Positions 25,022 through 35,256 are shown, counted from the first letter of the stretch. The stretch: DNA of 64,000 nucleotides from an uncultured Lachnospiraceae bacterium (GCA_934293375.1 CAKQYS010000004.1:1-64000), one strand, 5' to 3'. Translations and numbers: made by a program. The notes: generated from the sequence alone by a model not told the origin.

Positions 25022-26857
25022 TTATTTATTCTTTGTCCTTGCCTTTTGGATCAGCTTCTTATATGCCTTGCCTTTTCCTGCCGGAACCAGTATCTTCACC
25101 GATGCATTCACACCATCAAATGCATGTCTGCCAATCGTTTTCAGCTTCTTGCTGTTGATCACCAGCTTCCGAAGCTTTCGGTTATTTTGGAATGCATACT
25201 TCCCGATCGTTTCCACCCTACTGCCGATCGTGATCCGCGTCAGTGCTGTACAGTTCTTAAATGCCTGGTCGCCGATTGCTTTTACATACTTGCCAATGAC
25301 CACCGTTTTGAGCTTTTTGCAGCCTGAAAATGCGCCCTTTCTGATTGCTGTTACCTGATAAAGCCTGCCTTGCAACTTTATTGTATCAGGAAGTTTTGCC
25401 GTCAGCAGCTTCTTTGTTGATACCCCGGTTACACACACCGCATCTGCAGATGTCACCTCATAGACAACCTTGTTCTTCGTATAGCATTCTCCGATCAGGG
25501 AATCCGGATCCTCTTCAAGCTCCAGTTCTTCTTCCGCCTCTGTTGTCGTCTCCATTTCCGTAGACGAAGCCTCTGTCGTTGTCGCCTCCATTTCCGTAGA
25601 CGAAGCCTCTGTCGTTGTCGCCTCCGTCCCGGCAGTCGTCGCTTCGGTGGTTTCTGTTGCAGGCGGCGCATCTCCATATGTCACATAAGCAAGTTGATTT
25701 TCCCGCATAAAGGTCTCTGCCGCACTGCCCGCACACACATGAAATGTCGCGCCCGTCCCCGGCGCATTTGTAAATCCGGAAAGATCCGAAATCGTCTCCG
25801 GAATCGTAACACTGATCTCCGTTGTGCCATCAAAAACACCCTTGCCAAGCGCCTGCAGACCTGCAGGCAATACAAGCTCTTTCAGATTCGGACAATTTGC
25901 AAACACCAGCCTATCCATCTTTTTCAGGGTTTCCGGCAGCTTTAATTCTGTCAGGGAAGAACATTTGTTAAAGCAGGACAGAGGCAGTGCTTCCAACAGA
26001 CATTTACTGATATCCGCCTTCGTCATGGATGTGCACTGAAAAAACGCACCGGCACCGATGGTCTCCACACTTGCCGGCAGCTTAATACTCTTTAATGCCT
26101 GACAATCTACAAAAGCCTGATCCTCAATCAGCTTTAAGCCCTTCACAAAACTGACGGTCTCCAGCTGATGATTGCTCTGAAATGCATATTTCCCAATCGA
26201 AGTCACGGTTGACGGTATCGTGATGGAAGTGATCGTCGAAGCCGAAAAGAGCGGTTCTGTATACAGATCATAAGTCAGAGGGCCAAAAAAAGCACTTTGA
26301 TTGATTCTGGTCACACCCGTCGGGATCACCACCGCACCTGTACATAATCTTCCATCGACCAGAATATCATTGACAATGACCAGATGATCATCCCTTACCT
26401 GTCTTTGGTTGATCAGCCATTTCGTGTAAGAAAAAGCTCGCTCCCCAATCCATTCCACGGTATCCGGGATCACAATCTCTTCTACATCCTGATCATCATA
26501 AAAGCAATAATTCCCCAGACTGATCACACCGTCAGGGATCACGATCTTCTTCACATCCAGCATACCCTCAAATGCACCCTTGCCGATTGCGATCACCTTA
26601 TATTTCTCATCAATGACTGCTGGAATGTTAAGCACCCCTACGCCATCCTCCTCATCCACCACGAGTGGCTCCTTGATCCCGGCGCCGGTGATCATGATCG
26701 AATTCGTCGCTGCATCCACGATCCGGTACTGATACATGCCATCTTCAGAGCTGTATTCCGTATCCTCCGCCCACACCTTTACCGATGACACGGGACAGAG
26801 CATACCAAGCATCATCACACATACCAGAATATATGCTGTCCATTTTGTTTTCTTCAT
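25022..26857 (-). CDS. BspA-type leucine-rich-repeat (LRR_5) surface protein
   Basis: A 611-residue exported protein. The signal peptide begins MKKTKWTAYILVCVMMLG at 26857, after GGAGGG. Two blocks of LRR_5 repeats (IGKGAFEG, VISLGNYCFYDD, ITSIGKYAFQ, AIGDQAFKNC, TIGKYAFQNN) flank a Thr/Glu-rich linker carrying the tandem repeat TTTEASSTEME. Such proteins are common gut Firmicutes adhesins. No sortase signal is present. The stop is followed by a terminator. Confidence 0.85.
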   Translation of the reverse strand: MKKTKWTAYILVCVMMLGMLCPVSSVKVWAEDTEYSSEDGMYQYRIVDAATNSIMITGAGIKEPLVVDEEDGVGVLNIPAVIDEKYKVIAIGKGAFEGMLDVKKIVIPDGVISLGNYCFYDDQDVEEIVIPDTVEWIGERAFSYTKWLINQRQVRDDHLVIVNDILVDGRLCTGAVVIPTGVTRINQSAFFGPLTYDLYTEPLFSASTITSITIPSTVTSIGKYAFQSNHQLETVSFVKGLKLIEDQAFVDCQALKSIKLPASVETIGAGAFFQCTSMTKADISKCLLEALPLSCFNKCSSLTELKLPETLKKMDRLVFANCPNLKELVLPAGLQALGKGVFDGTTEISVTIPETISDLSGFTNAPGTGATFHVCAGSAAETFMRENQLAYVTYGDAPPATETTEATTAGTEATTTEASSTEMEATTTEASSTEMETTTEAEEELELEEDPDSLIGECYTKNKVVYEVTSADAVCVTGVSTKKLLTAKLPDTIKLQGRLYQVTAIRKGAFSGCKKLKTVVIGKYVKAIGDQAFKNCTALTRITIGSRVETIGKYAFQNNRKLRKLVINSKKLKTIGRHAFDGVNASVKILVPAGKGKAYKKLIQKARTKNK

Positions 26858-26888
26858 CCTGCGTATCCCTCCATCCCGCCGAATCAAA

Positions 26889-26916
26889 TGCCCTGTATTC
26901 TTGTCAATACAGGGCA
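26889..26916 (-). terminator. Terminator after pheT
   Basis: TGCCCTGTATT and AATACAGGGCA form a perfect 11-bp stem 14 bases beyond the pheT stop; the T tract after it (TTTG) is short. Confidence 0.6.
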
Positions 26917-26929
26917 AATATTTCTGTCA

Positions 26930-29359
26930 TTATGATCGAAGCTCAATGCCTAATTTCTTAAGCTCTGCGATCATCTTGTCAATGATCGGATTCACCTCAG
27001 TATCCGACAAGGTCTTTTCCTTATCCCGAAATGCCAGTGAGAATGCAACCGACTTCTTGCCCTCTCCAACCTGTGCACCTTCATATACATCGAACAACTC
27101 CACCTTCTCCAACAGCTTGCCGCCGCACTTCTTTAAGACTGCCTCTACCTGTCCCACGAAAATGCTCTTGTCCATGACCATAGACAGATCTCTTGTGGTA
27201 GCCGGGAACTTCGCAATGCCCTCGTACTTCCGGTCAAACTTCGCAAGCATCGTAAGGGTCGGCATATCCAGCACTGCAACATATACCTCACCCTTCATGT
27301 TGTAGTTCTCTACAACCTCCGGATGGAGCTGACCGATAAAGCCTAACTCGAGCTTGCCCTTCTTCATCGTTGCCTGACGGCCCGGATGCAGGAATGGATG
27401 TACAGCCGCCGGCTCAAATGTAATGCTGTCGCCAAGGCCAAATTTCTCAAACACTTCCTCTAACACACCCTTCAGATTGAAGAAGTCGCCCTCTCCATAC
27501 ATACCGAAGGTCATCTTCATCCGCTCCTGTGGAAGCTCTGTCAAAGGCAGTGCCTTCGGCAGATATACATTACCCAATTCGTATAATCTTGTGTTTTTGT
27601 TTCTTCGATTGTAGTTCGTTGCTAACGAAGAGATCACACCATTTAAGGAAATGGTTCTCATGATCGAATAATCCTCACCAAGCGGATTTGAGATCACGAT
27701 TGCCTTTCTGTATAGAGAATCCTCCGGTAACAGAAGCTTGTCATATACCTTCGGAGATTCAAAGGAATAACTCATACCACCTGAGAAACCATTCTGCTCC
27801 GCAATATCACGGCACATATCCTCGATCATCTGGTTATACGGCTTCTTACCAAGTGTTGCCTCTCCGTGCGGCAGTGTCGTAGGCACCTGATCGTATCCAT
27901 AGAAACGGGCTACCTCCTCAGCCATATCTGCCATACAGTTAAGATCCTGTCTGAATGACGGAACTGTAAGCGTGCGGTCTGCTTCATTGTAGGTAAGTCC
28001 CAGTCGCTTGAACACATCCAGCATGAATGTCTCGTCGATATCTGTACCGAGCAGGGCATTGTAGCGTTCCGGCTCAAATGGCAGTACCTTGTCAGACACC
28101 GGATTCGGGTAAATATCTACCACGCCATCGACCACCTCGCCACAGCCAAGCTCCTCAATCAACTGGCAGGCACGATTGATTGCCTCGATCGCATTGTTCG
28201 GATCCAGTCCCTTTACAAACTTCGCAGACGCATCGGTACTCATACCGATTCGCTTAGAGGAAAGACGGATATTGGTGCCATCAAAGCATGCAGCCTCAAA
28301 CAATACCGTCTGCACATGGTCTGTGATCATGGAATTTTCTCCACCCATGATACCGGCAATGCCGACCGGCTCCTTCGCATCATTGATCATCAGGACATCA
28401 TGGTCAAGCTTTCTCTCCTGTCCGTCCAATGTAGTAAATACATCTCCATCGGATGCTCTCTTGACAATGATCTTATGATCCGCAATCGTATCCAGATCAT
28501 ACGCATGCATCGGCTGACCATACTCTTCCATAATATAGTTCGTAATATCTACGAGATTATTGATCGAACGAATGCCCTGTGCTGCCAGTCTTCTCTGCAT
28601 CCACTTCGGAGATGGTCCGATCTTAATGTTCTTTACGACTCTTGCACAATATCTCGGACACAGATCCGTATCCTGTACCTCTACGGAAATATAATCATTG
28701 ACATTTCCACCTGCGCCCTTTACCTCTACCTTTGGCGGATAGAACGGCAGATTGAAGGTTGCTGCGGCCTCTCTTGCCATACCGATCATGCTGAAACAGT
28801 CTACACGATTGGATGTGATCTCATACTCTACAACCGTATCATCCAGACCCAGTGCATGCACTGCATCATCACCCGGCTTCACATCTGCATCCTCCGGGAA
28901 TACATAAACACCATCCTCCGGTGCCTCCGGATAGAAATCTCTTGAGGAGCCTAACTCCTCAATTCCACACATCATACCGTAGGACTCCACACCTCGAAGC
29001 TTTCCCTTCTTAATCGGCAGTCCGTTTTCATACTCCGTACTGTCTCCATGTGCTGCAGCGACTTTACCGCCATCCAGCACCACAGGAATCACATCCTGCT
29101 CCTTCACATTCTTAGCACCGGTCACGATCTGCAGTGGTGCCTCTGCCCCTACATCGACCTGACATACCACCAGTTTATCTGCATCCGGATGCTTTTCAAT
29201 AGATAAGATCTTTCCGACTACGATCTTATCCAGATTCTTATCACGCTTCACAAAACTCTCCACATGAGAACCGGATAATGTGATCTTATCAACAAACTCC
29301 TGTGCCGGCACATCCAGATCCGGTACATATACCTTTAACCATGAAATTGGTGTATTCAT
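26930..29359 (-). CDS. pheT: Phenylalanyl-tRNA synthetase beta subunit
   Basis: An 809-residue beta chain, normal length. Domains in order: EMAP/OB tRNA-binding (IVVGKILSIEKHPDADKLVV, ~45-155), B3/B4 editing region, B5 domain (~405-475), core domain and the C-terminal anticodon-binding FDX-ACB fold (~715-809, FPATTRDLSMVMD). With PheS it charges tRNA-Phe. Ribosome site AAGGAG. It lies 41 bases after pheS in one operon under the T-box. Confidence 0.97.
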   Translation of the reverse strand: MNTPISWLKVYVPDLDVPAQEFVDKITLSGSHVESFVKRDKNLDKIVVGKILSIEKHPDADKLVVCQVDVGAEAPLQIVTGAKNVKEQDVIPVVLDGGKVAAAHGDSTEYENGLPIKKGKLRGVESYGMMCGIEELGSSRDFYPEAPEDGVYVFPEDADVKPGDDAVHALGLDDTVVEYEITSNRVDCFSMIGMAREAAATFNLPFYPPKVEVKGAGGNVNDYISVEVQDTDLCPRYCARVVKNIKIGPSPKWMQRRLAAQGIRSINNLVDITNYIMEEYGQPMHAYDLDTIADHKIIVKRASDGDVFTTLDGQERKLDHDVLMINDAKEPVGIAGIMGGENSMITDHVQTVLFEAACFDGTNIRLSSKRIGMSTDASAKFVKGLDPNNAIEAINRACQLIEELGCGEVVDGVVDIYPNPVSDKVLPFEPERYNALLGTDIDETFMLDVFKRLGLTYNEADRTLTVPSFRQDLNCMADMAEEVARFYGYDQVPTTLPHGEATLGKKPYNQMIEDMCRDIAEQNGFSGGMSYSFESPKVYDKLLLPEDSLYRKAIVISNPLGEDYSIMRTISLNGVISSLATNYNRRNKNTRLYELGNVYLPKALPLTELPQERMKMTFGMYGEGDFFNLKGVLEEVFEKFGLGDSITFEPAAVHPFLHPGRQATMKKGKLELGFIGQLHPEVVENYNMKGEVYVAVLDMPTLTMLAKFDRKYEGIAKFPATTRDLSMVMDKSIFVGQVEAVLKKCGGKLLEKVELFDVYEGAQVGEGKKSVAFSLAFRDKEKTLSDTEVNPIIDKMIAELKKLGIELRS

Positions 29360-29400
29360 TCTATCTATACTCCTTATCTATATTTCAAAATTATCTACTG

Positions 29401-30420
29401 TTAGAACTGATTTAAGAATCTGGTATCATTCTCATATAACAGACGCATATCATCAATCTCGTACTTTAACAAAGTGATACGCTCAAGACCGATACCGAAT
29501 GCAAAGCCTGAATATTCATTTGGATCGATTCCACAGTCATGTAATACCTTCGGATGTACCATGCCACAGCCTAAGATCTCAATCCAGCCACTGCCCTTAC
29601 ACATACGGCAGCCCTTACCGCCACACTTAAAGCAGGTGATATCCATCTCCGCAGACGGCTCTGTAAATGGGAAATGATGTGGTCTTAACTTGATCTCTGT
29701 CTTCTCTCCAAAGAACTCCTTCGCAAACTGTAATAATGTGCCCTTCAGATCTGCAAATGTAATACCCTTATCAACAACCAGACCCTCAACCTGATGGAAG
29801 GATGGTGAATGGGTTGCATCCACTTCATCCGAACGGAACACACGGCCTGCTGAAAGAATCCGGATCGGCATTCTTCCTGTCTCCATAATACGCGCCTGTA
29901 CCGGCGATGTCTGGGTACGAAGCAGAATATCCTTTGTGATATAGAAGGTATCCTGCTCATCTTTTGCAGGGTGATTTGCAGGAATATTTAACAACTCGAA
30001 ATTGTACTTATCGTACTCTACCTCAGGACCTTCTACTACCTCATAGCCCATACCGATAAATACACGCTCCAGATCCTCTAACGCGATCTGGTTCGGATGA
30101 CGATGTCCCTTCATATGCTTCACGCCCGGAAGCGTTACATCAATCGTCTCTCGCTTCATCTTCTCGGTACGAAGTGCACGGTTGATCTCCTTGATCTCCT
30201 TATCCAGTGCTTCCTCGATCACGGCTCTTGCCTCATTTACCATCTGTCCAACCTTCGGACGATCCTCCGGTGCTACATCCTTCATACCCTTTAATACCTG
30301 GGTCAGCTCACCCTTCTTACCCAGAATATTGACCTTGATGTCATTTAACGCATCCAGATCCTTTGCTTCGTTGATCTTTGCAATCGCCTCTTCACGGATT
30401 GCCTGTAACTTCTCTTTCAT
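29401..30420 (-). CDS. pheS: Phenylalanyl-tRNA synthetase alpha subunit
   Basis: A 339-residue class II catalytic subunit. An N-terminal coiled coil precedes the catalytic core with motif 2 (RVFRSDEVDATHSPSFHQVEGLVVD, split by the family's HS-P-FHQ signature) and motif 3 (GFAFGIGLERITLLKY). It has the Cys pairs CFKCGGKGCRMCKGSGW near residue 255, seen in some Clostridial PheS. First gene of pheST; expression depends on the T-box leader. Confidence 0.97.
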   Translation of the reverse strand: MKEKLQAIREEAIAKINEAKDLDALNDIKVNILGKKGELTQVLKGMKDVAPEDRPKVGQMVNEARAVIEEALDKEIKEINRALRTEKMKRETIDVTLPGVKHMKGHRHPNQIALEDLERVFIGMGYEVVEGPEVEYDKYNFELLNIPANHPAKDEQDTFYITKDILLRTQTSPVQARIMETGRMPIRILSAGRVFRSDEVDATHSPSFHQVEGLVVDKGITFADLKGTLLQFAKEFFGEKTEIKLRPHHFPFTEPSAEMDITCFKCGGKGCRMCKGSGWIEILGCGMVHPKVLHDCGIDPNEYSGFAFGIGLERITLLKYEIDDMRLLYENDTRFLNQF

Positions 30421-30440
30421 GTCTTCCTCCTTAACTTAAA

Positions 30441-30777
30441 AAATCCCTGACTGCATAACAGTCAGGGACGATAAATCATATTCACCGCGGTACCACCCAC
30501 ATTCAGACCAGAACTCTGATCTGCTCTCATTCCACTTAACGCGTGTTCACGTCCTCTCCTACCGAATATCGCACAAATTCTCTCAATCGGAAATCATATT
30601 CCCGGAATTCTGCTCTATCTTTTCATCTTTCAAAGAGGCAACTCCGATGTGAATCTAAGAATCTAACTGTACTGACGAGGCTTCCAGCCGATGACCCCGA
30701 CTCTCTGGCAGAAGTTATATTCCTTCCTGCATCTTCACTGTCTTTCACCATATAAATAGCATAAATTCGCTATAACT
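30441..30777 (-). promoter_or_regulatory. T-box riboswitch leader of pheST
   Basis: The invariant T-box sequence GGGTGGTACCGCG is on the minus strand at 30498-30486. It is followed by the terminator CCCTGAC/GTCAGGG with TTTTTT (30467-30440). Uncharged tRNA-Phe would stabilise the antiterminator and allow pheST transcription. A TTC triplet (30607-30605, in AGAATTCC) is a candidate Phe specifier, but I did not fold Stem I. A likely promoter TTGACA-16-TAAACT is at 30811-30784. Confidence 0.93.
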
Positions 30778-30807
30778 AACAATAGTTTACCATGTTTTTC
30801 TCCGTTG

Positions 30808-32010
30808 TCAAGCCGGAAGTATCACTGTAAAGACATTATATTCGTCTTTCCTTGTATAGTTGATCCTTCCCGCATGATTCTTGACAATGCTTTGCGCAAT
30901 CGATAATCCGAGTCCAAAATGCTCATTATCTGCCCGTGCTTCGTCCACTCTGAAAAACCTGTCAAACAAATGTGCCTGCTGTTCTGCCGGAATTCCGGAG
31001 CCTGTATTCCAAACTACAAGGTTAAACTTCTTATCCTGTATAAAAGCCTGTACCTTGATCTGCCCCTGTTTGGGCGTGTAGCTGATCGCATTGTTTAACA
31101 GGATCGACATCACATTTTCAATCTGATCCTGTACACCATGCAGATATAGATCTTCCGGTATATCCGTCTCGATCATAATATGCTTCTCATATGCCACGCT
31201 CTCCATCGGATAGATCACATCTAAAAGCGCCTCTCCAACACAGAACCGCGTCTTTGTTTCTTTGATCTGCGATGCATCCAGCCTGACGAGCGTTAGCATC
31301 CGGTTGATCAATGTAACCATATGCTCTGTCTCCTGTCTGATATATCCAAGATGCTTATTGTCCGGCTCCACATCCTGTGCCAGAAGTTCTGAATTGGCCT
31401 GGATGATAGAGAGCGGCGTTTTTAACTCATGACTTACATTTGATATAAATGTTTTTTCTGACTGGATCATCTCCTCGATCGGATGCACCATCCAGCCGGA
31501 TAACAGTCTGGCACCAAAATAAAAACCCGCTACCCCCGCTATCACCAGCAGAATGCACAGATAGATCGTCGGCATTGTCTCTTTAACCGCCGGCCGGTTA
31601 CTGATCAACACCACATAACGATGATATTTCTTTCTCTCGATCGTCTTGTACAGATAGGTATATTCCTTAAACTGTACACTGCTCTCCCACTTTTTCGCCA
31701 GCCGGTTTGCATACGGCATCAGTTCCGCAGCTGTCTTACTCTCAAATGTCTGAAAAAGAAGTTCTGCATTTTTATCTTTATTTACACTGAATACTGCATA
31801 TTCCAGATCATCCAGATCAGACAATTCCCCCTCTGACTCCAGAAACTTTGTCCATCCTACAGACCGGAATTCCTGCCGGAAAGAATCCCGCAGATTTCTC
31901 TGGTTATCATGAAACTCATTCTGTACATATAGTGCCAGCACACTGATCCAGATCATTGTCAACAGTGTCGTGATCAGAACATTGATCTTTCTTCTTAATC
32001 CTCTAGTCAT
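30808..32010 (-). CDS. Two-component sensor histidine kinase
   Basis: A 400-residue membrane kinase with two helices (residues ~10-30 and ~150-170) around an extracellular sensor domain of ~115 residues. The DHp helix has the phospho-acceptor FISNVSHELKTPLSII. The HATPase domain has NAISYTPKQG, SGIP and GLGLSIAQSIV. The start at 32010 overlaps the response-regulator stop (ATGACTAG), so the pair is coupled. No stimulus can be inferred. Confidence 0.92.
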   Translation of the reverse strand: MTRGLRRKINVLITTLLTMIWISVLALYVQNEFHDNQRNLRDSFRQEFRSVGWTKFLESEGELSDLDDLEYAVFSVNKDKNAELLFQTFESKTAAELMPYANRLAKKWESSVQFKEYTYLYKTIERKKYHRYVVLISNRPAVKETMPTIYLCILLVIAGVAGFYFGARLLSGWMVHPIEEMIQSEKTFISNVSHELKTPLSIIQANSELLAQDVEPDNKHLGYIRQETEHMVTLINRMLTLVRLDASQIKETKTRFCVGEALLDVIYPMESVAYEKHIMIETDIPEDLYLHGVQDQIENVMSILLNNAISYTPKQGQIKVQAFIQDKKFNLVVWNTGSGIPAEQQAHLFDRFFRVDEARADNEHFGLGLSIAQSIVKNHAGRINYTRKDEYNVFTVILPA

Positions 32011-32686
32011 CTGCTTCCTCCATAATGTATCCGACACCACGCACTGCCCGGATCCTGACATTGCACTTCAAATGTTTCAGCTTCTTTCGCAGGAAAGAAA
32101 TATACACTTCGACATTATTATACTCTGCATTGGATTCATATCCCCAGATCTTTGTTGCAATCTGTTCCTTTTCAAGCACCTGATTTTGGTTCAGCAGAAA
32201 ATACTCCAGTATCTGCATTTCTTTTCCTGCGATCTGCATCTTCTTCTGTGTATGTGCATTGGATATCTCAAGACTTCCCTGATCAAATGTGAGATTTCCA
32301 AGTGTCAACTGTCTGCTGATCGTTGACCGGTTGCGTCTGCCGATTGCCTGAATACGAAAGATCAGCTCTTTGATCTCAAACGGCTTCGTCACATAATCGT
32401 CGGCCCCTTTTTGAAATCCGGCAATCTTATCCTCCAACTCCGATTTCGCAGATAAAATCAGAACAGGTGTCTCAACCTGCTGCTGTCTTAATGCCGCCAG
32501 CACTTCATATCCGTTCATTTGGGGCAGCATAATATCGAGTATGATAATATCATAGATCCCTGTCATAGCATTTTCATACCCACTCTGTCCGTCATGACAT
32601 ACATCCACCATATAATTTTCTCTCTGCAAAGCCTCACAGACGGTATCTGCCAGACTCACAGAATCTTCTATCATCAGAACATTCAT
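32003..32686 (-). CDS. OmpR/PhoB-family response regulator
   Basis: A 227-residue regulator. The receiver has the phospho-Asp in IIILDIMLPQMNGYEV and the conserved Lys in DDYVTKPF. The C-terminal winged-helix is OmpR-type (EMQILEYFLLNQNQVLEKEQI, EVYISFLRKKLK, RAVRGVGYIM). It is first in the two-component operon. Ribosome site AAAAGGAG. Confidence 0.93.
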   Translation of the reverse strand: MNVLMIEDSVSLADTVCEALQRENYMVDVCHDGQSGYENAMTGIYDIIILDIMLPQMNGYEVLAALRQQQVETPVLILSAKSELEDKIAGFQKGADDYVTKPFEIKELIFRIQAIGRRNRSTISRQLTLGNLTFDQGSLEISNAHTQKKMQIAGKEMQILEYFLLNQNQVLEKEQIATKIWGYESNAEYNNVEVYISFLRKKLKHLKCNVRIRAVRGVGYIMEEADD

Positions 32687-32893
32687 ACTTAGACTCCTTT
32701 TCTATCACCGCATTCCCATCCTTAATATAACAGTTCTGCCACAAAATGCAATCGGATTCTTTTCATTCGTGTTTGGAGACTTTTACCTGCCTTCAAGTTT
32801 TGTTCAAGCATACCGCTCTATACTTAAAAAAATGCTATTTCCTGAAGAATTTATGAAGATGCCGTATATGGGTCTGGAAACAAATGCCATTGC

Positions 32894-32922
32894 TTGCGTT
32901 TGCAGGTCACATTTGATAAAAT
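32894..32922 (+). promoter_or_regulatory. Sigma-A promoter of the GH25 operon
   Basis: -35 TTGCGT (32894-32899), 17-base spacer, -10 TAAAAT (32917-32922). The predicted start near 32930 puts the four 29-bp repeats inside the 5' leader. The rest of 32690-32890 shows nothing recognisable. Confidence 0.6.
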
Positions 32923-32943
32923 AGCATAAATAAACACCACGAT

Positions 32944-33113
32944 CACTAGGCTCGACAATACCTCGCCAAGTGTTCAGGTGTACATTCGCACTAGGCTCGA
33001 CAATACCTCGCCAAGTGCATATGCTTGTAACACCATGATCACTAGGCTCGACAACACCTCGCCAAGTGTTCAGGTGTACATTCGCACTAGGCTCGACAAT
33101 ACCTCGCCAAGTG
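32944..33113 (+). repeat. Four 29-bp dyad repeats in the GH25 leader
   Basis: Units at 32944-32972, 32989-33017, 33040-33068 and 33085-33113 are identical except for one base in the third. Each begins CACTAGGC and ends GCCAAGTG, an inverted repeat around a 13-base centre. Spacers are 16, 22 and 16 bases; the two 16-base spacers are identical, so the whole is a 96-bp duplication of a two-unit block. All periods (45, 51, 45, 96) are multiples of three and both strands stay open. They could be operators for a dimeric protein, RNA hairpins, or a slippage-prone switch. Confidence 0.8.
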
Positions 33114-33133
33114 CTCATAGTAGGAGGATTCAA

Positions 33134-35236
33134 ATGAGAAAAAGTATGACAAAATCACTACTGATGTTCGCGGTAGCTGCAACACTGTCAGTCAGTGCAG
33201 TTTCTCTGCCGAACAATGTATCAGCCGCAACACAAAACACCCAAAATATCACCTTTGAAGAATTTGCCGATGATCCGGATGATCCGCAGGCATACACCGA
33301 ATATGAGAAGCTCATGACCAACACAGTCGCTTCCAGACGGTCATCATCCAACAAACTAAACATCACGGCATTAAGCGGTGCCAATACTCCTTTTAAATCG
33401 GGAGACTATGCACACGATGCAAGATTTGCCGACTGCGAAGTCATCCATGGCATTGATGTTTCTTCTTATCAAAACAAAGCAGTCATCAATGCAGGTATCA
33501 ATTCCACCGGTGCGATCGACTGGGCATCTGCCAAGGCCGGCGGTGTCAGCTATGCCATCATCCGTGTTGCGTACCGTGGGTATGGTTCCGGTGCGATCGT
33601 AGATGATGATTATTATAAGATGAATATCGAGGGGGCACTAGCTGCCGGCATTGATGTTGGTGTATACATATATTCCCAGGCTATTACTGAAGACGAAGCG
33701 AGAGAAGAGGCTGCCCATACGATCAGTCTCGTACAGGGTTATGACATTTCCCTGCCAATCGTCATGGATTTTGAATACGCATCAAATGCAAGTGGTGCAA
33801 CCGGTCGTCTATACAAGGCGAAGCTCTCAAAAGCACAGGCGACCAGTGTCTGCAATGCCTTTTGTAATCAGGTTGAAGCCCAGGGCTATACCGCAATGTT
33901 CTATGCCAACAAATCCATGCTTGGCAGTGCAGTCTACGCAGACCAGATCTCAGCCAACTATCCGGTCTGGCTGGCAGTTTATCCTGCAAAGGCTGCAAGC
34001 GGAGCCGGCTACACCGGAGAATACAGCTACTGGCAGTATACGAGTACGGGCGAGGTTGCCGGTATTCCGGGCAATGTAGACTGTAACTTCCGCTACATGA
34101 AGAACCCGGCTGCACCGGCTTCCATCCAGAATCCGGATGTATCCTACACGGATAACACCATCTCCTGGTCAAAGGTGCCGGGTGTTTACGGCTATGAACT
34201 CTATCGTGCAAAGAGTGCCACCGGCGAATACACAAAAGTTGCAACCTTAAAGGGTGCCAGCACGATCTCCTACTTTGACTATGACCTGACACCGGGCACC
34301 CCTTATCAGTATAAGGTTCGTGCTTTCTATAAGCTGTCTTCCGGAAACCGTTATGGTGCATTTTCACAGGCAGAAGCAGCACCGACACCGGATCTGTCTG
34401 TCAGTTCATTTCAGGCAGTCAGTCAGACTGACAGCTCCGTTACATTGACATGGGGTGCAAATGTCAATGCAACAGGATATGCGATCTATCAAAGCACCGA
34501 TGGCAGCAACTATACTCTGGTAGCAAATATTCCTGCAGGCACAACCAGCTACGAGGTATCGAATCTTGCTTCAGGAACAAAGTATTACTTCCAGATCCGT
34601 GCCGGTATTACAGGCAGCGACGGATCTATGATCTATGAAAAGAAGAGTGCTGCTCCTGTTGTCCTGACTTCTACCAAAACGGCTGCACCGGCTTCTGTGA
34701 CGGTGAAATCAACCAAAAACACCATTAAGCTTTCGTGGAACAAAGTGACAGGTGCAAGCGGATATCAGGTTTATCAGTACAGTGATGATGAGGATGAATA
34801 TGTACAGATCGCCACACTTTCCGGCGCATCTAAGAAATCCTATACAGTAAGCGGACTTAAGAATGCAAAAGCTTATAAGTTTAAGGTCCGCAGTTACAAG
34901 ACCGTAGATAATAAAAAAGTTTACAGCCAATTTACCTCTATTATCTATGCTGCAACCAGCCCGACAAATGTCACAAAGCTTTGGTATCGTTCAAAGAAAA
35001 ACAGTGTCACGCTATCATGGGCAAAGGTCAAGGGAGCGTCCGGATACATTATTTACAGGTATGACAATGCTTCCGGTAAATACAAAAAGATCAAAACAGT
35101 AAAGGCAAATACATATACCAATAAGAAATTAAAAGCCAACAAGAAGTACATATACAAGGTAAAAGCTTATAAGACCTATAAGAAGAAATCATACAATTCT
35201 GAGGCCGTGAAGATTACCACCAGAACGAAAAAATAA
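33134..35236 (+). CDS. GH25 lysozyme with Fn3 repeats, copy 1
   Basis: A 700-residue secreted muramidase. The signal peptide is ~1-31. The GH25 domain (~100-300) has GIDVSSYQ at its start, VMDFEYA with the catalytic acid pair, and YWQYTSTGEVAGIPGNVDCNF at its end. Several Fn3 domains follow, the last ones strongly basic (KKNSVTLSW, YKVKAYKTYKKKSY). It cleaves MurNAc-GlcNAc bonds and the Fn3 part likely holds it in the wall. The start at 33134 has AGGAGG; the frame is open upstream through the repeats but that would bury the signal peptide. A paralogue follows 20 bases later. Confidence 0.92.
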   Translation: MRKSMTKSLLMFAVAATLSVSAVSLPNNVSAATQNTQNITFEEFADDPDDPQAYTEYEKLMTNTVASRRSSSNKLNITALSGANTPFKSGDYAHDARFADCEVIHGIDVSSYQNKAVINAGINSTGAIDWASAKAGGVSYAIIRVAYRGYGSGAIVDDDYYKMNIEGALAAGIDVGVYIYSQAITEDEAREEAAHTISLVQGYDISLPIVMDFEYASNASGATGRLYKAKLSKAQATSVCNAFCNQVEAQGYTAMFYANKSMLGSAVYADQISANYPVWLAVYPAKAASGAGYTGEYSYWQYTSTGEVAGIPGNVDCNFRYMKNPAAPASIQNPDVSYTDNTISWSKVPGVYGYELYRAKSATGEYTKVATLKGASTISYFDYDLTPGTPYQYKVRAFYKLSSGNRYGAFSQAEAAPTPDLSVSSFQAVSQTDSSVTLTWGANVNATGYAIYQSTDGSNYTLVANIPAGTTSYEVSNLASGTKYYFQIRAGITGSDGSMIYEKKSAAPVVLTSTKTAAPASVTVKSTKNTIKLSWNKVTGASGYQVYQYSDDEDEYVQIATLSGASKKSYTVSGLKNAKAYKFKVRSYKTVDNKKVYSQFTSIIYAATSPTNVTKLWYRSKKNSVTLSWAKVKGASGYIIYRYDNASGKYKKIKTVKANTYTNKKLKANKKYIYKVKAYKTYKKKSYNSEAVKITTRTKK

Positions 35237-35256
35237 ACCGGAGGAGTTTATCGATT

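Noticed and set aside
32944..33113. CRISPR-like array (29-bp repeats with 16-22-bp spacers)
   Set aside because: Two of the three spacers are identical, they are too short, there are no cas genes, and the array is explained by a 96-bp duplication.
32804..33133. Minus-strand 109-codon frame with repeated TWRGIVEPS
   Set aside because: It arises from the 29-bp repeats on the opposite strand of the GH25 leader, has no ribosome site, and its 3' half covers AT-rich non-coding sequence.
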